From NCBI GenBank assembly GCA_007694145.1, contig RECF01000043.1, positions 1 through 34,992 of the forward strand: a stretch of 34,992 nucleotides of DNA, in the 5' to 3' direction. Within the stretch, counting starts at the first letter, position 1. Each line of letters begins with the position of its first letter. The DNA is from Acholeplasmatales bacterium (GTDB lineage Bacteria > Bacillota_I > Bacilli_A > Izemoplasmatales > Izemoplasmataceae). This document shows, one piece after another, positions 1-8,647 of this stretch. The notes under the pieces are model-generated. The model was not told where the DNA came from. It saw only the letters and a program-made list of their open reading frames with translations, and searched no databases. The translations under genes were made by a program, and so were the position numbers.

Positions 1-809
1 AAGTGCGACGCATAGTTTGTGAGTGCATCCGCTATTTCTATGGCTTTTTCTTGCGGTTTAGGGCTGTCATGGCCGGTCACCACAATCATCGCTTTCTCAA
101 GGACGACTGTTTGGTCGGCTTGCATGTTCACCGTTATGAACCGGCCGATATCTTGACCATCCTCGTAAGGGCGCACTTCGCCTTTTGGCATGGTCAAGAC
201 TTTTTCCATGACCACAACCGGTATCTTTGACTGGCCAGTCTCCGCTATTATCCCATAGTCTTCGCCGTGTTTGAAAACGGTGGGTTCACTGAGGTGCTTG
301 CCATTGAGGCTCCACACATCCAAATCGATGCCGGAGAACAGCTTAAGTGACACGGTGGCCTCAGCTTCAAACGTGTAACGCATCATGACAAGATGCCTAT
401 TTTCTGCGCTGGCAAACTTCTCTTCCTTGATGATGATGCGATGGCCTTGCGGTGTCTTGAAGGTGACATGTCGCCCTGAACAGGCGCGCTTGAGATTGAG
501 ATACCGGGCGAATGAAGCCGCTTCTTCTTGCGGATTAAGAGGCTCTCCGTCTTCAAAAAGCACCGTGAACAACGCATTGGGAACCGTACTGAGTTCCACC
601 CATTTACCGTCAGCCATGTCCCATGTGTCGGTGACGACACAGGCTGCGTAGTCTGCTTTGCGCGCTTCGGCAAACGTCCCCCGATAGCCGAGATAACCAT
701 TGCCGATCATGAAGTTTGAGCCTTCATGTATGGCGGCTATGGCATCAAAGTGATCGGTCTTGAGCGTCCAACCGTCATCGGTCATCATATGGGGCGCAAG
801 TTTCTTCAT
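1..809 (-). CDS. GH65 family glycoside phosphorylase/hydrolase, N-terminal part (cut by window edge)
   Basis: The minus strand is open from an ATG at 809 to the window edge (269 codons seen), beginning MKKLAPHMMTDDGW. The motif FMIGNGYLGYRGTFAE near residues 33-48 is the typical N-terminal signature of GH65 enzymes, where the N-terminal beta-sandwich domain begins. The later part fits that domain; the catalytic (alpha/alpha)6 barrel would lie outside the window. It is a different protein from the complete GH65 enzyme at 2240-4471, and the shared motif differs in detail (there NRYLGVRGNFEE). An AGGA sits about 10 bases before the ATG; an in-frame GTG three codons upstream is possible but less likely. 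It lies downstream of the binding-protein gene and is separated from it by a terminator hairpin, so it is probably expressed at a lower level. Members cleave or phosphorolyse alpha-glucosides; which one cannot be told without the catalytic domain. Confidence 0.85.
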   Translation of the reverse strand, partial: MKKLAPHMMTDDGWTLKTDHFDAIAAIHEGSNFMIGNGYLGYRGTFAEARKADYAACVVTDTWDMADGKWVELSTVPNALFTVLFEDGEPLNPQEEAASFARYLNLKRACSGRHVTFKTPQGHRIIIKEEKFASAENRHLVMMRYTFEAEATVSLKLFSGIDLDVWSLNGKHLSEPTVFKHGEDYGIIAETGQSKIPVVVMEKVLTMPKGEVRPYEDGQDIGRFITVNMQADQTVVLEKAMIVVTGHDSPKPQEKAIEIADALTNYASH

Positions 810-847
810 GGTTTTCACATCCTGTCTATAAAAAAGGTCTTTTAGGC

Positions 848-882
848 AAAAAAACAAGGACAAGGAAAACCCTGTCCTTGTT
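848..882 (-). terminator. intercistronic rho-independent terminator
   Basis: A perfect 10-bp stem (AACAAGGACA paired with TGTCCTTGTT, 853-862 with 873-882) is followed on the minus strand by seven T residues (848-854). It lies between the binding-protein stop at 899 and the second GH65 start at 809. It should stop part of the transcription after the binding-protein gene. Confidence 0.85.
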
Positions 883-898
883 CGATGTTGCACTCAAA

Positions 899-2173
899 TC
901 AGTCCGCTAAATCCATAATTTCGCTACGGATTCTTTGGATAAACTGCTCTTTGTCAATTTGGCCTTGTGCAAATTGGAAGTATACTGGGCCAAGGTCGTC
1001 CATACCGAACCCAGGCGGCATGTCGTTTTGCCACCAAGCGTAGATGTTACCTTCTGATGACCATTCGTAAACCGCTGCAGAAAGCGGGCCGGTCGGAATC
1101 AGTTCAACATTGGTGAAGGCAGGAACATAGCCTGCGTCAACGACCATGTACTGGTGTCCAGCTTCTGTCATCGCCATGTCATTTAAGAATTGCTTGGCCA
1201 GTTCAGGATTGTTGCCATCGGGGTTGACTGCGTAATAAGATGGTGCGCCGACAAAAATCGAGTCGACATCGCCAAGACCTGATGCATGGGGTGCATAACC
1301 GACTTCAAAGTCGATGCCGCCGTCTTGAAGGAGATTTGGGTCAATCCAGTTACCTTGATGGACGAAAGCTGTCCGTTGGAGTTTGAAGTTGTTAATCATG
1401 TCGTCGTATGAGCCTTCAGTCAAATAAGGTAAGGCCGCATAGTCAAACAGCAACTCAACCCAGTCAGCAAGCGCTTCAAGGCGGGCATTGTCGGCAACAC
1501 CGTTCAAGAGGTTGTCGATGACCGTGCGATCGTCATAGTCTAGACCGCTTGAGAGGTAACCATTGAAGTTGTGCAGGCCAGTAACCCAAGTCAAACCGGG
1601 GCCCGCAGCCATGGAAACAGGTGCATTGAAGTTTTCGTCATCGGCGAAGTGATCGGCGATGGCTTGGAATGCCGTCGCATACGCTGCACGGTTCACAAGT
1701 GACGCTGGATCGACGCCGGCAGCTGCAAGCATGTCGGCGTTGTATGCCATGCCCCAACCTTCAAAGTTGACAGGGAAGCCATACACAGTGCCATCATAGA
1801 CGAAGGCGACGTCTGTGTAGTCAATCCACTCTTCGCCATCAAGCGGCATGATCTTGTTCTGATATTGCAAGAACTGACCAAGACCTTCAAAGACGAAGAT
1901 GTCCGGCTGATTGGCTGCGTTGAACTCAGCGATAATTTGGTCGGCATAACCACAAGCATCGCCGCCGCAAGTCCGTACTTGAACCTCAACGTCATTCGCC
2001 AGACCCCAAGCTTCGGCATAGGCCGATAAAACGTCATCGATTTCTACCTTGTTTTGATAGATGACTAGGGGCGTCGTTCCCGGCGTGTCGTCGCCGTTGT
2101 CGTCGCTTGTCGTACAAGCGAAGAGAACAAAGGTGAAGAGTACTGCTACACTAAGCAACAAAAATTTCTTCAT
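899..2173 (-). CDS. sugar ABC transporter solute-binding lipoprotein
   Basis: A 424-residue protein with a lipoprotein signal: MKK, a hydrophobic stretch, then LFAC, so Cys20 would be the lipidated residue, followed by an acidic, polar linker (TTSDDNGDD). The body has the features of family 1 extracellular binding proteins for oligosaccharides, for example FNAANQPDIFVF, YGFPVNFEGWGMAYNADML and a tryptophan-rich C-terminal part. It would bind a sugar outside the membrane and hand it to the two permeases encoded at 5152-7121. The ATG at 2173 has GGAGG nine bases ahead. It is the last gene before a terminator, an arrangement that often lets the binding protein be made in excess. The ligand cannot be read from sequence; the neighbours suggest an alpha-glucoside. 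Confidence 0.93.
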   Translation of the reverse strand: MKKFLLLSVAVLFTFVLFACTTSDDNGDDTPGTTPLVIYQNKVEIDDVLSAYAEAWGLANDVEVQVRTCGGDACGYADQIIAEFNAANQPDIFVFEGLGQFLQYQNKIMPLDGEEWIDYTDVAFVYDGTVYGFPVNFEGWGMAYNADMLAAAGVDPASLVNRAAYATAFQAIADHFADDENFNAPVSMAAGPGLTWVTGLHNFNGYLSSGLDYDDRTVIDNLLNGVADNARLEALADWVELLFDYAALPYLTEGSYDDMINNFKLQRTAFVHQGNWIDPNLLQDGGIDFEVGYAPHASGLGDVDSIFVGAPSYYAVNPDGNNPELAKQFLNDMAMTEAGHQYMVVDAGYVPAFTNVELIPTGPLSAAVYEWSSEGNIYAWWQNDMPPGFGMDDLGPVYFQFAQGQIDKEQFIQRIRSEIMDLAD

Positions 2174-2239
2174 GTGAATCCTCCTATAAAATTTTTTATT
2201 TGAACAATTGTACCGGACCCACGCATGGGCCGATGCAAA

Positions 2240-4471
2240 TTATTCCCGCAAGGGTTGTTTCAAGGTGCATGGTTCGTGTTGTTTGAGTTGAATCGCCTGG
2301 CCATAGACGTGACACGTTGCGTCGTGATCGGCGGTCAGTACCGTGCGCGCGTGGGTCACATCGACGGTGCACAGTGTCTTTGCATCAAGCCGGATGACCA
2401 TGTTGAGATGTCGCCACGATGCCGGCAGTTTCGGCCATAGGCTGACCTGTTCATCAATCGTGTAGCCGAGAAAGCCTTTAGTCAAAACGAGATGGGTGCC
2501 GCCCATGTTGGCCATGTGTAACCCGTGTTGGGTGTTTTTCTGCACGTTGTCCACATCAAGACGCGCGGTATAATCGAAGTACTTTTGGGCGGTATCAAGA
2601 TCGCCGAGGCGTGCTGCTTGGATGGCGTGCACGCAATAAGACAGGCTGGAATCGTGCGTCGTTTGTTTCTCATAAAATGCATAGCTGTTGCGCATGACAG
2701 ACGTTGGGCGGTCTTGCAATAACATGTGAGATAGAATCGTGTCAGGCTGTTTTAGGACCTGGTGCCGGTAGATGACCAAAGGGTGATAGTGGAGAATCAA
2801 GGGCCGCATTGTCTCGGGTGTTGTCTCGATATTCCAAGGTTTGCGGCTCAAGAACTGTTCATCCTGAAGGTCAATATCCAAGGTGTCGTCATAGGGCAAC
2901 CGGATGCGTTTAGCGATGGCTTTGAACTGGTTATGCTCTTCTAGACTTACACCGGGTGTCTTGAGCGCTTCGAGTTTTTCAACGAGAAATGTCAGTTGGT
3001 ACTTGAGCAAACTGTTGGTGTAATAGTTGTTATCAATCAAGGCGCTGTATTCATCGGGACCGGTTACATGATGAAGATGATAGACGCCATTTTGCTCGTG
3101 AACAACCTGTTTGAAGAAACGGGCCGTTTCAAGAAGGACCGGCATAATCTTTTCTTTAAGATGCTTGCCATCTTGGAAAAGTTGCCAGTATTTGATCATG
3201 GCATATGCGATATCACAGTTAATATGGTATTGGGCGGATCCAGCTGGATAATAACCGCTTGTTTCAGCACCATTGATGGTGCGCCAGGCGAATTTCGCCC
3301 CTTCATCAACCCCAAGACGCTTAGCTTCAATGCGCGCACGGGGCAGTTGTTGGTAACGATACTCAAGCAACCGTTCCGCCGTCTCTTGTTCGATATGCAT
3401 GAAGAAGGGCAAAAGATAGATTTCCGTATCCCAGAAGATGTGGCCTTCATACCCTTCACCACTCAATCCTTTAGCAGGGATACTCGTATCTGAGGTCAAC
3501 GGTGCGGCCGTATAAAGCTGATACAAATTATAACGAATCATCGTTTCCGTCTTGCGGTCGGTTCCATCGTCAAGGGAGACCCGTGCCAACTGATTGAACG
3601 ATGCGAGCGCCGCTTTTTGTTCGGTATAGAGCTGCTTGAGGGATGTGAACTTCAGCTGATTGCACAAGTCATCGAAGGCCATTTCCAGTTGGATATGATG
3701 GATACTGTCGTATGTCCCGACATATTTTTGAAAGTGAAAGGGCGTGTTCTTTTTAAGGCGCACAGGTTTCGTGGCGATGACACTCGAACCTTCGATGCGG
3801 TAACTGAAGGGTGTATCGTGGGTGATTCCGACAAACAACTCAAACTGTGTGTTGCGCGTCTTCACCCTGACATGACCGGCATCCTCTCTGACTTGAAGCT
3901 TTGGGGTGTCAAGTTTTTCGGCATACATCGAGCCGGCCCGCGAATCATCTTTGGCCTCATAATTGCGTACATCGCCTTGGAGTTTAGAGACAATCTCGAC
4001 ATCGAGGTCGTGGGTGAGACTTTCTATGGACGCGTCAATCACGAACAGATTGGTTCGTTTTAGGTGAGCCATCCGTTTATAGGTCAGGCGAAGACGATGG
4101 CCAGATGTCGTACAGTAGACTGCAATCCGCTCGGCAAAACCATCTTCAAGGTGATAGCGTCGCGTCAAACTCTCAAGTTCAGCATGGGCGAGATCAAGCG
4201 GTCGTCCTTCAACCATCACTACAATGGTCTGCGCATCCGGAACATTGACAATGGTTTGACCGATTTCTGGGTCACCGTAGACTTTTTCCGCATAGACGAT
4301 CGGGTGTGTTTCGTAGACACCATTAACGTATGTACCACGAATACTGCCACTTAAAGGCACGCCTTCTTCGAAATTGCCACGTACGCCCAAATAACGGTTT
4401 TGCGTAACGAACAAGGTTTCATCAACGAGAATGTCGTGGGTGCGTGTTCGATCATGGCGTTCGAATATCAT
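2240..4471 (-). CDS. GH65 family disaccharide phosphorylase (maltose/kojibiose/trehalose phosphorylase-like)
   Basis: A complete 743-residue GH65 enzyme. Residues about 1-260 form the N-terminal beta-sandwich (NRYLGVRGNFEEG at about 25-37). The catalytic barrel carries EGHIFWDTEIYLLPFF at about 342-357 and HVTGPDEY near 468-475, whose Glu474 is the expected general acid. Family members phosphorolyse alpha-glucosides with inversion and release beta-glucose-1-phosphate, which fits the beta-phosphoglucomutase gene 25 bases upstream. The barrel also contains FAWRTINGAETSGYYPAGSA, but I cannot assign the linkage from it. The start was set at ATG 4471, which has AAAGGAC ahead; a longer reading frame would run into pgmB. 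Length is normal for bacterial GH65 phosphorylases (about 750-790). The protein is probably cytoplasmic because no signal peptide is present. Confidence 0.93.
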   Translation of the reverse strand: MIFERHDRTRTHDILVDETLFVTQNRYLGVRGNFEEGVPLSGSIRGTYVNGVYETHPIVYAEKVYGDPEIGQTIVNVPDAQTIVVMVEGRPLDLAHAELESLTRRYHLEDGFAERIAVYCTTSGHRLRLTYKRMAHLKRTNLFVIDASIESLTHDLDVEIVSKLQGDVRNYEAKDDSRAGSMYAEKLDTPKLQVREDAGHVRVKTRNTQFELFVGITHDTPFSYRIEGSSVIATKPVRLKKNTPFHFQKYVGTYDSIHHIQLEMAFDDLCNQLKFTSLKQLYTEQKAALASFNQLARVSLDDGTDRKTETMIRYNLYQLYTAAPLTSDTSIPAKGLSGEGYEGHIFWDTEIYLLPFFMHIEQETAERLLEYRYQQLPRARIEAKRLGVDEGAKFAWRTINGAETSGYYPAGSAQYHINCDIAYAMIKYWQLFQDGKHLKEKIMPVLLETARFFKQVVHEQNGVYHLHHVTGPDEYSALIDNNYYTNSLLKYQLTFLVEKLEALKTPGVSLEEHNQFKAIAKRIRLPYDDTLDIDLQDEQFLSRKPWNIETTPETMRPLILHYHPLVIYRHQVLKQPDTILSHMLLQDRPTSVMRNSYAFYEKQTTHDSSLSYCVHAIQAARLGDLDTAQKYFDYTARLDVDNVQKNTQHGLHMANMGGTHLVLTKGFLGYTIDEQVSLWPKLPASWRHLNMVIRLDAKTLCTVDVTHARTVLTADHDATCHVYGQAIQLKQHEPCTLKQPLRE

Positions 4472-4496
4472 GGCAATTGTCCTTTCTGAGCGTGGT

Positions 4497-5150
4497 TTAT
4501 TGGAAGAAGGCACGCATCGCTTCGGTAAAGTCCGCTAGGGTCGCATATTGGACATCCGCTTCTGGTAAACTGCCTGGCTTACCGATACCAATGGCTTTCA
4601 TCCCGGCTGCCTTGATGGCGCGAATGCCGGCAACGGCATCTTCGACACCCAAACATTGGTGGGCGGTTAAACCATAGTGATGCATTGGGGCGAGAAACAG
4701 ATCCGGGGCCGGTTTAGAAGGATGTCGGGTCGGATCGGCGATATAATCGAAGTAATCGGCGATTCCCAGCGACTTGATGAGCTTGGGACCGTTCTTACTG
4801 GCGCTGGCTAGCGCGATGTAAATGCCCTTTTTTTGCAGTAAATCAAGCAAGGCTTGGACACCGTCAAAGCAATCTTCAGCACTGAAGTCGGCAATCAAGC
4901 TTTGGTAATGGGCGTTTTTTTCAGCTTGCATCGCCACTTTTTCCGCCACTGAATACGAACGTGAAGTCAGCGACAGGATCTTTTCAAGTGACGCTTGACG
5001 GGAAATGCCTTTGAGATGCACTTCGAAAGCATCATCAAGTTCGATGTCATGTTTGGCAGCCAACGCCCGCCAAGCTTTGAAGTGCTGTCGACTCGTTTCC
5101 GTCAAGACACCATCAAGATCAAAGATAACGAGCTTCAAATCGGGAATCAT
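4497..5150 (-). CDS. pgmB: beta-phosphoglucomutase
   Basis: A HAD-superfamily enzyme of 217 residues that interconverts beta-glucose-1-phosphate and glucose-6-phosphate. Visible motifs: FDLDGVLTET with nucleophile Asp11 and acid/base Asp13; GISRQASLEKIL near 48-59, typical of this subfamily; ALASASKNGP carrying the motif II Ser; SKPAPDLFL carrying the motif III Lys; GVEDAVAGIRAIKAAGM with the Mg-binding Glu-Asp pair. It lies one base after the permease stop codon and just before the GH65 phosphorylase gene, so it is surely co-transcribed and uses the phosphorylase product. Length matches the family (about 215-225). A general HAD phosphatase is the only alternative, and the GISR..SLE cap motif argues against that. 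Confidence 0.95.
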   Translation of the reverse strand: MIPDLKLVIFDLDGVLTETSRQHFKAWRALAAKHDIELDDAFEVHLKGISRQASLEKILSLTSRSYSVAEKVAMQAEKNAHYQSLIADFSAEDCFDGVQALLDLLQKKGIYIALASASKNGPKLIKSLGIADYFDYIADPTRHPSKPAPDLFLAPMHHYGLTAHQCLGVEDAVAGIRAIKAAGMKAIGIGKPGSLPEADVQYATLADFTEAMRAFFQ

Positions 5151-5151
5151 G

Positions 5152-6117
5152 TTACTTGATGGCTCCAGAGGTCATACCGCGGATGATGTAACGTTGCGCA
5201 AAGAGAAACAAGATGACAACCGGAACCGCCGACATGACGAGTGCGGTCAACAACAAGTTCCACTGAACCACGTAGGCCCCAGCAAGGTTGGCCACGGCAA
5301 GTGGTAAAGTCTGTGTGTCGCCACCCCGACCGATGATGAGCAGTGGCAAGAGAAAGTCATTCCAGATCCACATGCCATTTAGGACGAGCAAGGTGACGAA
5401 TATGGGTTTTAGAATGGGCAACACAATGCGGAAAAACACTTGGGGGCGACTACAGCCATCTATGACGGCAGCTTCTTCGATGTCCATCGGAATCGATTTG
5501 ATGAAACCATGGAACAAAAAGACACTAAGCGGTGCACCGAAGCCCATGTAGGCGATGATGACGGCATGATGCGTATCACGCCACTGCAAACCGGTGAGGT
5601 TCCGCAAATCATTGAGGAGCGTTACGATTGGCAACATGACAACCTGAAATGGAATGATCAGCCCAGCGACAATAAACAAGAAAATGCTAAATGATAATCT
5701 TGTTTTCGTCCGAACGAGCACCCAAGCGGCCATGGCACTTGAGACACCAATCAAAATGAGCGAGAGCGAGGTGATAATCAGCGAGTTGAACAAACTGTTC
5801 ACATATTGCATACGGGAATCATCAAGCAAGGTCCGAACGTTGGTAAAGAACGTCGACCAAGTTTCCGGCCAAGCCATCGGTGTATCGGTAATGAGCAAGT
5901 TGGGTTTCGATGTGTTGATGACCACGATGAACATAGGAAACAGGAACAGAATGACCAAAATAAACGCCACCACTTCAAGCGGTGTGATCCCCTTAACAAA
6001 CTTGACAAAACGCTGTGGGAACGTCTTGATGAAGTTTGTGAAACGACCGGGAAGCGCCTTAAAGAAGTTCATCACGCGTGTCGGAAGGTTTTTAAACCCC
6101 TGGATAATCGCTTCCAT
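5152..6117 (-). CDS. carbohydrate ABC transporter permease (MalG type)
   Basis: A 321-residue inner-membrane permease. After a basic N-terminal stretch of about 45 residues there are six predicted membrane segments. The cytoplasmic EAA loop reads EEAAVIDGCSRPQVFFRIVLP, which contacts the ATPase. It is the second of two permeases forming the channel with the product of the upstream gene. The ATG at 6117 overlaps the upstream TGA as TGATG; an in-frame TTG at 6120 is the only nearby alternative. GGGAGG precedes the start, and the overlap suggests translational coupling. No ATPase gene is present in this locus, so a shared MsmK/MalK-type ATPase encoded elsewhere is expected. Confidence 0.93.
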   Translation of the reverse strand: MEAIIQGFKNLPTRVMNFFKALPGRFTNFIKTFPQRFVKFVKGITPLEVVAFILVILFLFPMFIVVINTSKPNLLITDTPMAWPETWSTFFTNVRTLLDDSRMQYVNSLFNSLIITSLSLILIGVSSAMAAWVLVRTKTRLSFSIFLFIVAGLIIPFQVVMLPIVTLLNDLRNLTGLQWRDTHHAVIIAYMGFGAPLSVFLFHGFIKSIPMDIEEAAVIDGCSRPQVFFRIVLPILKPIFVTLLVLNGMWIWNDFLLPLLIIGRGGDTQTLPLAVANLAGAYVVQWNLLLTALVMSAVPVVILFLFAQRYIIRGMTSGAIK

Positions 6118-7121
6118 CAAAGCTCAACCTCCCTTTTCTTATTGAAGTAAACTTGGCCAAGTGAAATCACCGACAGGAGAACAAAGAAGACAACCGCTTG
6201 AGCCTGGGCAACGGCGAAGTTGCCTCGAGAAATGCCCCAGTTGTAAATTTGGAATGCAACAAGTCGTGTACTGCCCACAGCACGCGGGAACTCCATGCCA
6301 AGGGCATTTTGCAACCAGACCGGGATGTCAATATCCGGTCCCCCTCGCGTTAGGCTGAAGACTGTGTCAAACTGTTTAAATGCGGTCACAAGTGTCAAAA
6401 ACAGCGCGACCGTGAAGGCTTGGGCAACAAGTGGCAAGGTAATGTTACGCAAGCGTTGCAAGGCGTTAGCACCATCGATTTGACTGGCTTCAATCAAGTC
6501 CTCGGGAATATTTTGTAACGCCGCAATATAAATCATCATGATGTAACCCGCGTACTGCCACGTTACAACGGCAACCAATGCAAACATAGCATACCGTGAG
6601 ACAAGGGGTGAACTTGAGAAAAGCCCCAGTCCGCTTGCGCCTAAGACGATTCTATAGATAAAGCTCCATAAGTAACCGATGACAAGACCACCGATTAGAT
6701 TGGGTAAAAAGAAGCCGGCCCGATAGAAGTTCGTCAGTTTGAGTTTCCGGGTTACAAGTAATGCCAAGGCAAAGGCGACAAGATTGATGGCCAGCACATT
6801 GAGGATGGCATAAATGACGGTCCGGTAAAAGGAGTAAATGAACCGGTGATCGGATGTCAGACCGCGATAGTTGTCAAGCCCGACCCATTCGGTAGGGGCC
6901 AATCCGCCTGTCCAGTTGGTGAACGAGTAATAAATACCGGTAATAAACGGGGTGATAACCATCAGCAAAAACGGAATCAGGACCGGCATCAAAAACAGCC
7001 AAAACCATAACTTGTCTGATGCCTTACGACTGAGAAACTCCCTGCGCTTCTTCGGTACAAAAGGCTTTTTTTTGCCCACCACTTCGGGTTTGATGGTGGG
7101 TGTCATAACTTGTTTTTCCAT
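6117..7121 (-). CDS. carbohydrate ABC transporter permease (MalF type)
   Basis: A 334-residue permease with a basic cytoplasmic N-terminus and about six membrane segments (first near FWLFLMPVLIPFLLMV). The EAA loop is EASQIDGANALQRLRNITLP. It partners the MalG-type permease encoded immediately downstream. The start at 7121 (MEKQVMTP) was chosen because AAGGAG lies nine bases ahead; the ATG two codons upstream would be only three bases from that site, and a GTG 15 codons upstream has no clear ribosome site. It follows the GT4 gene by 47 bases within the same operon. Confidence 0.92.
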   Translation of the reverse strand: MEKQVMTPTIKPEVVGKKKPFVPKKRREFLSRKASDKLWFWLFLMPVLIPFLLMVITPFITGIYYSFTNWTGGLAPTEWVGLDNYRGLTSDHRFIYSFYRTVIYAILNVLAINLVAFALALLVTRKLKLTNFYRAGFFLPNLIGGLVIGYLWSFIYRIVLGASGLGLFSSSPLVSRYAMFALVAVVTWQYAGYIMMIYIAALQNIPEDLIEASQIDGANALQRLRNITLPLVAQAFTVALFLTLVTAFKQFDTVFSLTRGGPDIDIPVWLQNALGMEFPRAVGSTRLVAFQIYNWGISRGNFAVAQAQAVVFFVLLSVISLGQVYFNKKREVEL

Positions 7122-7168
7122 AGACATGGACTCCTTAGGGTAGTCTTCTTCGCTCAATGCGTGCACAC

Positions 7169-8647
7169 TTAATGGTGTTTCAAATAGATTGCCTTAAGAT
7201 ACGTATGGTTAGGTTGAGACAAGCATGTCTTGCTTTTGAGATAATCAGGTACGTTTACTGCAGGCGATGCTTCTTCTAACAATGTGGTGATGGCATCGAG
7301 GTAGACACGTGCGGTCGCTTGCCAAGTGTAACGGCTCATAACCCGATGAAGCCCTTGGGTACGGTAGTAGTCATAATGATTGAACGTCTTGATGAAGCCT
7401 TCAGCGGTAGCGTCAGGGTCGTGGACATCAAGCAAGACACCATACGTCCCTTCCGCGTCTTTCAAGACATCAGCGGGGCCACCGTAACGTGTTACCGCTG
7501 CGGGCAACCCGCAACTCATTGCTTCAATGGGCGCTAAGCCAAACGGTTCATATAGTGCAGTGAGTGCAAAAATACTCCGTTTTCTGGCAAAATACCGATA
7601 CGAACTAGCGAGGGCTTTCTGACTGGTGATATTAATGAATGTGACCTTACCTTCAAGATGATGGCGATCAATCATGTCAAGGCACTGATTCAAGATGATT
7701 CGCTCTGCGGCTTTTAGGCCTGATATGTCCTCAAAAACATTATCAACACCGCGAACACTGATGGCCACATTCGCCATCGACTGCAATGTTTGATTACTTG
7801 CATAGGCTTCAAGGAGTCCCACATGGTTCTTCTTCGCATCGAGGCGACTCGCCGCAACCATAAAGGGCAGATTATGACGATCCGTGTTGATGTCGCGTTT
7901 AATGGCACCATCGATAAGTGCATGCGTCTCTTCTTCAAGCTCATTTGTCTCGGTACTTGAGAAAAGCACTGTGTTCGCACCCGGCGGTGCGATGACAAAC
8001 CGACTAGGCGCACCAGCCTTGACCGCATCATCATATGCGATGTGCGCATACTGTTCGTCACGCTCTTGTGTTGTCGAGACAAACAGGCGACTCGCTTGCG
8101 ACATGGCCAGTCGTTCCGCTGCGATTCGGTGGGCAAATCGGAACTGTTCGTTCATGTCTTCGTAGTTTTTTTCATCAACATCCAGCTTGTCCATCTTCTG
8201 TGCACCAAGCGAGTGGCCGGTGAAAGAGAACGGTACACGACTTCGTTCACTCAGTAAGGCGCCTGCGAGACCACCATCCGCATAATGCGTCGTGATGAAG
8301 TCAAAAGACGTCTCGCTTCGGTGATAGAACGCCAAGATGTTATCCACCCATTCGGGTAGATGCGGCCACAATGATTCTTTAGGCAAAAAATGCCCGGGCC
8401 CGCACGGCAGTCGAACAATACGCACACGTTCGACACCCTCATATCCAGAAATCGCGGGGGCAAACATCTTGAAGTCCGGGTCTTGGGTCACTTGCCGCGT
8501 CACAATATCTACCTGATGGCCAAGTTGAGCCATATTGATCGCAAGTTCTTTGACATAGACGAGTTGACCACCGAAATCAGGATGCTCGGTCCAATATGTG
8601 TCCGCCGAATCAAAGTTTCCCTGAGGATTCAGAAAAAGGATTCTCAT
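7169..8647 (-). CDS. GT4 glycosyltransferase resembling sucrose-phosphate synthase / sucrose synthase
   Basis: A 492-residue two-domain GT-B enzyme. The N-terminus (FLNPQGNFDSADTYWTEHPDFGG, starting at residue 5) and FTGHSLGAQK (142-151) closely resemble the bacterial sucrose-phosphate synthase of Halothermothrix orenii as I remember it, including overall length. The C-terminal domain has SRLDAKKNH (267-275, nucleotide-sugar phosphates) and YEPFGLAPIE (366-375), the E-x7-E motif of retaining GT4 enzymes. Family chemistry is glucosyl transfer from UDP- or ADP-glucose to fructose-6-phosphate or fructose, and it is reversible in sucrose synthases. The ATG at 8647 overlaps the fructokinase TGA by four bases (ATGA), with AAGGA ahead; longer in-frame starts would lie inside pfkB. 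No sucrose-phosphatase gene is seen nearby, which leaves open whether it makes sucrose-6-phosphate or works on sucrose or a related sugar. Confidence 0.85.
   Translation of the reverse strand: MRILFLNPQGNFDSADTYWTEHPDFGGQLVYVKELAINMAQLGHQVDIVTRQVTQDPDFKMFAPAISGYEGVERVRIVRLPCGPGHFLPKESLWPHLPEWVDNILAFYHRSETSFDFITTHYADGGLAGALLSERSRVPFSFTGHSLGAQKMDKLDVDEKNYEDMNEQFRFAHRIAAERLAMSQASRLFVSTTQERDEQYAHIAYDDAVKAGAPSRFVIAPPGANTVLFSSTETNELEEETHALIDGAIKRDINTDRHNLPFMVAASRLDAKKNHVGLLEAYASNQTLQSMANVAISVRGVDNVFEDISGLKAAERIILNQCLDMIDRHHLEGKVTFINITSQKALASSYRYFARKRSIFALTALYEPFGLAPIEAMSCGLPAAVTRYGGPADVLKDAEGTYGVLLDVHDPDATAEGFIKTFNHYDYYRTQGLHRVMSRYTWQATARVYLDAITTLLEEASPAVNVPDYLKSKTCLSQPNHTYLKAIYLKHH

Noticed and set aside
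383-719. Overlapping small frames on both strands
   Set aside because: They are shadows of the partial GH65 gene, which continues open through the window edge and carries a clear family motif.
4472-4513. 14-codon extension of the GH65 phosphorylase
   Set aside because: It overlaps the end of pgmB, and the ATG at 4471 has a proper ribosome site.
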